Positions 32,312 to 32,948 of a DNA stretch of 32,948 nucleotides are shown here, piece after piece. Position 1 is the stretch's first letter; the number at the start of each line of letters is the position of its first letter. The position numbers were made by a program, and so were the translations under genes. Below the pieces are notes generated by a model that saw only the letters and a program-made list of their open reading frames with translations, was not told the DNA's origin and did not search any database. Source of the stretch: Anaerolineae bacterium (GTDB taxonomy: Bacteria; Chloroflexota; Anaerolineae; Aggregatilineales; Phototrophicaceae). The DNA is taken from contig JAAXID010000187.1 in assembly GCA_012270545.1 (NCBI GenBank), positions 1-32,948 of the forward strand, given 5' to 3'.

Positions 32312-32948
32312 TGCGACTGCTCGACGAAGAGAATATCGGCGACATCGCGGTTGGCGCGGCGATATTGGGCTCCGGCGGTGGAAGCGACCCCTACATTGGG
32401 GCGCTCATGGCGCGGGAAGCGATCCGGCAATATGGACCGGTCGAGCTTCGCGCCCTTGATGAAATGGACGACGCTGACCTGGTTGTGCCTGCCGCCGGCA
32501 TGGGAGCGCCGACCGTCATTGTGGAAAAGCTGCCCAATGGCGATGACTTAATCCGCGCGTTCCATACCTTGGGCAAATACACTGGGCGTAATCCGCGCGC
32601 GACGATGAGCATCGAATCCGGCGGCATGAACTCGATAAGGCCGATCTATCTCGCGGCGCGCTTGGGCATTCCGGTGCTCGATTGCGATGGCATGGGGCGT
32701 GCCTTTCCGGAGATTCAAATGACGGTGCTGACCGCGGATGGCATTAGCGCAAGTCCTTTCGCCATGTCCGATGAGCGCGGTAACGTCTTGCTGATAGATG
32801 CTGTCAGCAACAAATGGGTTGAGGTCTTCGCTCGCTCCTGCGTGATGCGCATGGGCGCTGTCGGCGCGATCGCCCTCTATGCGGCGACGGTGAAGCAGCT
32901 AAAACAAGCGGCGATCCACGGCACGATCACGCTGGCGGAAGAAATCGG
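32311..32948 (+). CDS. DUF917 family protein, fourth copy (cut by window end)
   Basis: An open frame from ATG 32311, overlapping the previous TAA by one base (TAATG), continues without a stop for 212 codons to the end of the window. It reads MRLLDEENIGDIAVGAAILG and includes DCDGMGRAFPEIQM, FAMSDERGN and a terminal GTITLAEEI, colinear with copies two and three. By direct count 44 of the first 60 residues match copy three. Its glycine-rich loop is altered to GSGGGSDPYIG where the others read GTGGGGDPY. About 150 more residues are expected beyond the window. Confidence 0.86.
   Translation, partial: MRLLDEENIGDIAVGAAILGSGGGSDPYIGALMAREAIRQYGPVELRALDEMDDADLVVPAAGMGAPTVIVEKLPNGDDLIRAFHTLGKYTGRNPRATMSIESGGMNSIRPIYLAARLGIPVLDCDGMGRAFPEIQMTVLTADGISASPFAMSDERGNVLLIDAVSNKWVEVFARSCVMRMGAVGAIALYAATVKQLKQAAIHGTITLAEEI

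Noticed and set aside
1..32948. CRISPR array, tRNA, rRNA or transposase
   Set aside because: No regularly spaced repeats, cloverleaf-like intergenic sequence, rRNA signature or transposase motifs were seen in the short gaps between genes.

Overview
The window is bacterial, gene-dense and moderately GC-rich, and carries 22 genes that I can support. Two encode unrelated ABC import systems and the rest are mainly catabolic enzymes. Two ABC importers, three enolase-superfamily paralogues, an arylsulfotransferase-like protein and short dispersed GC-rich hairpins suggest a heterotrophic Chloroflexota-type bacterium (Anaerolineae/SAR202-like). That placement is inference from gene content; no rRNA or ribosomal marker is present to prove it. 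I see no tRNA, rRNA, CRISPR array or transposase. No stretch over 300 bases lacks a gene; the longest gaps are about 185 bp (20268-20452), 169 bp (2400-2568) and 167 bp (3913-4079).

Region 1 (1-2399): an aldo/keto reductase with its own promoter, then a convergent membrane fatty-acid desaturase on the minus strand. The desaturase and the next operon have back-to-back sigma-A-type promoters. Region 2 (2500-13059) looks like one long plus-strand transcription unit: solute-binding protein, two permeases, ATPase and a glycerophosphodiester phosphodiesterase (the gene order of ugpBAECQ). It continues with a MetE-like Zn methyltransferase and a B12-dependent diol/glycerol dehydratase whose large and medium subunits are fused, followed by its small subunit. 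A reasonable but untested reading is scavenging of glycerol-containing phosphodiesters or polyols, with the released polyol dehydrated to an aldehyde. The second permease has an inserted extracytoplasmic PDZ domain and the phosphodiesterase has an extra N-terminal domain.

Region 3 (13153-21535): a secreted arylsulfotransferase-like propeller protein, then a sugar-acid block. It holds three enolase-superfamily dehydratases (one close to glucarate dehydratase, one close to galactonate dehydratase), a DapA/KDG-aldolase-family lyase, and two divergently transcribed Gfo/Idh/MocA oxidoreductases.

Region 4 (21536-32948, running off the end): an elaborate inverted-repeat leader, then a Dpp/Opp-type importer (binding protein, two permeases, two ATPases) leading into four DUF917 (S-methyl-thiohydantoin desulfurase family) paralogues and a HyuA-type hydantoinase/oxoprolinase. 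Several genes here overlap by one base. The HyuA gene carries a roughly 105-bp in-frame insertion of a palindromic repeat. This uptake-plus-ring-opening cluster with an expanded DUF917 set is the best candidate for an undescribed catabolic system in the window.
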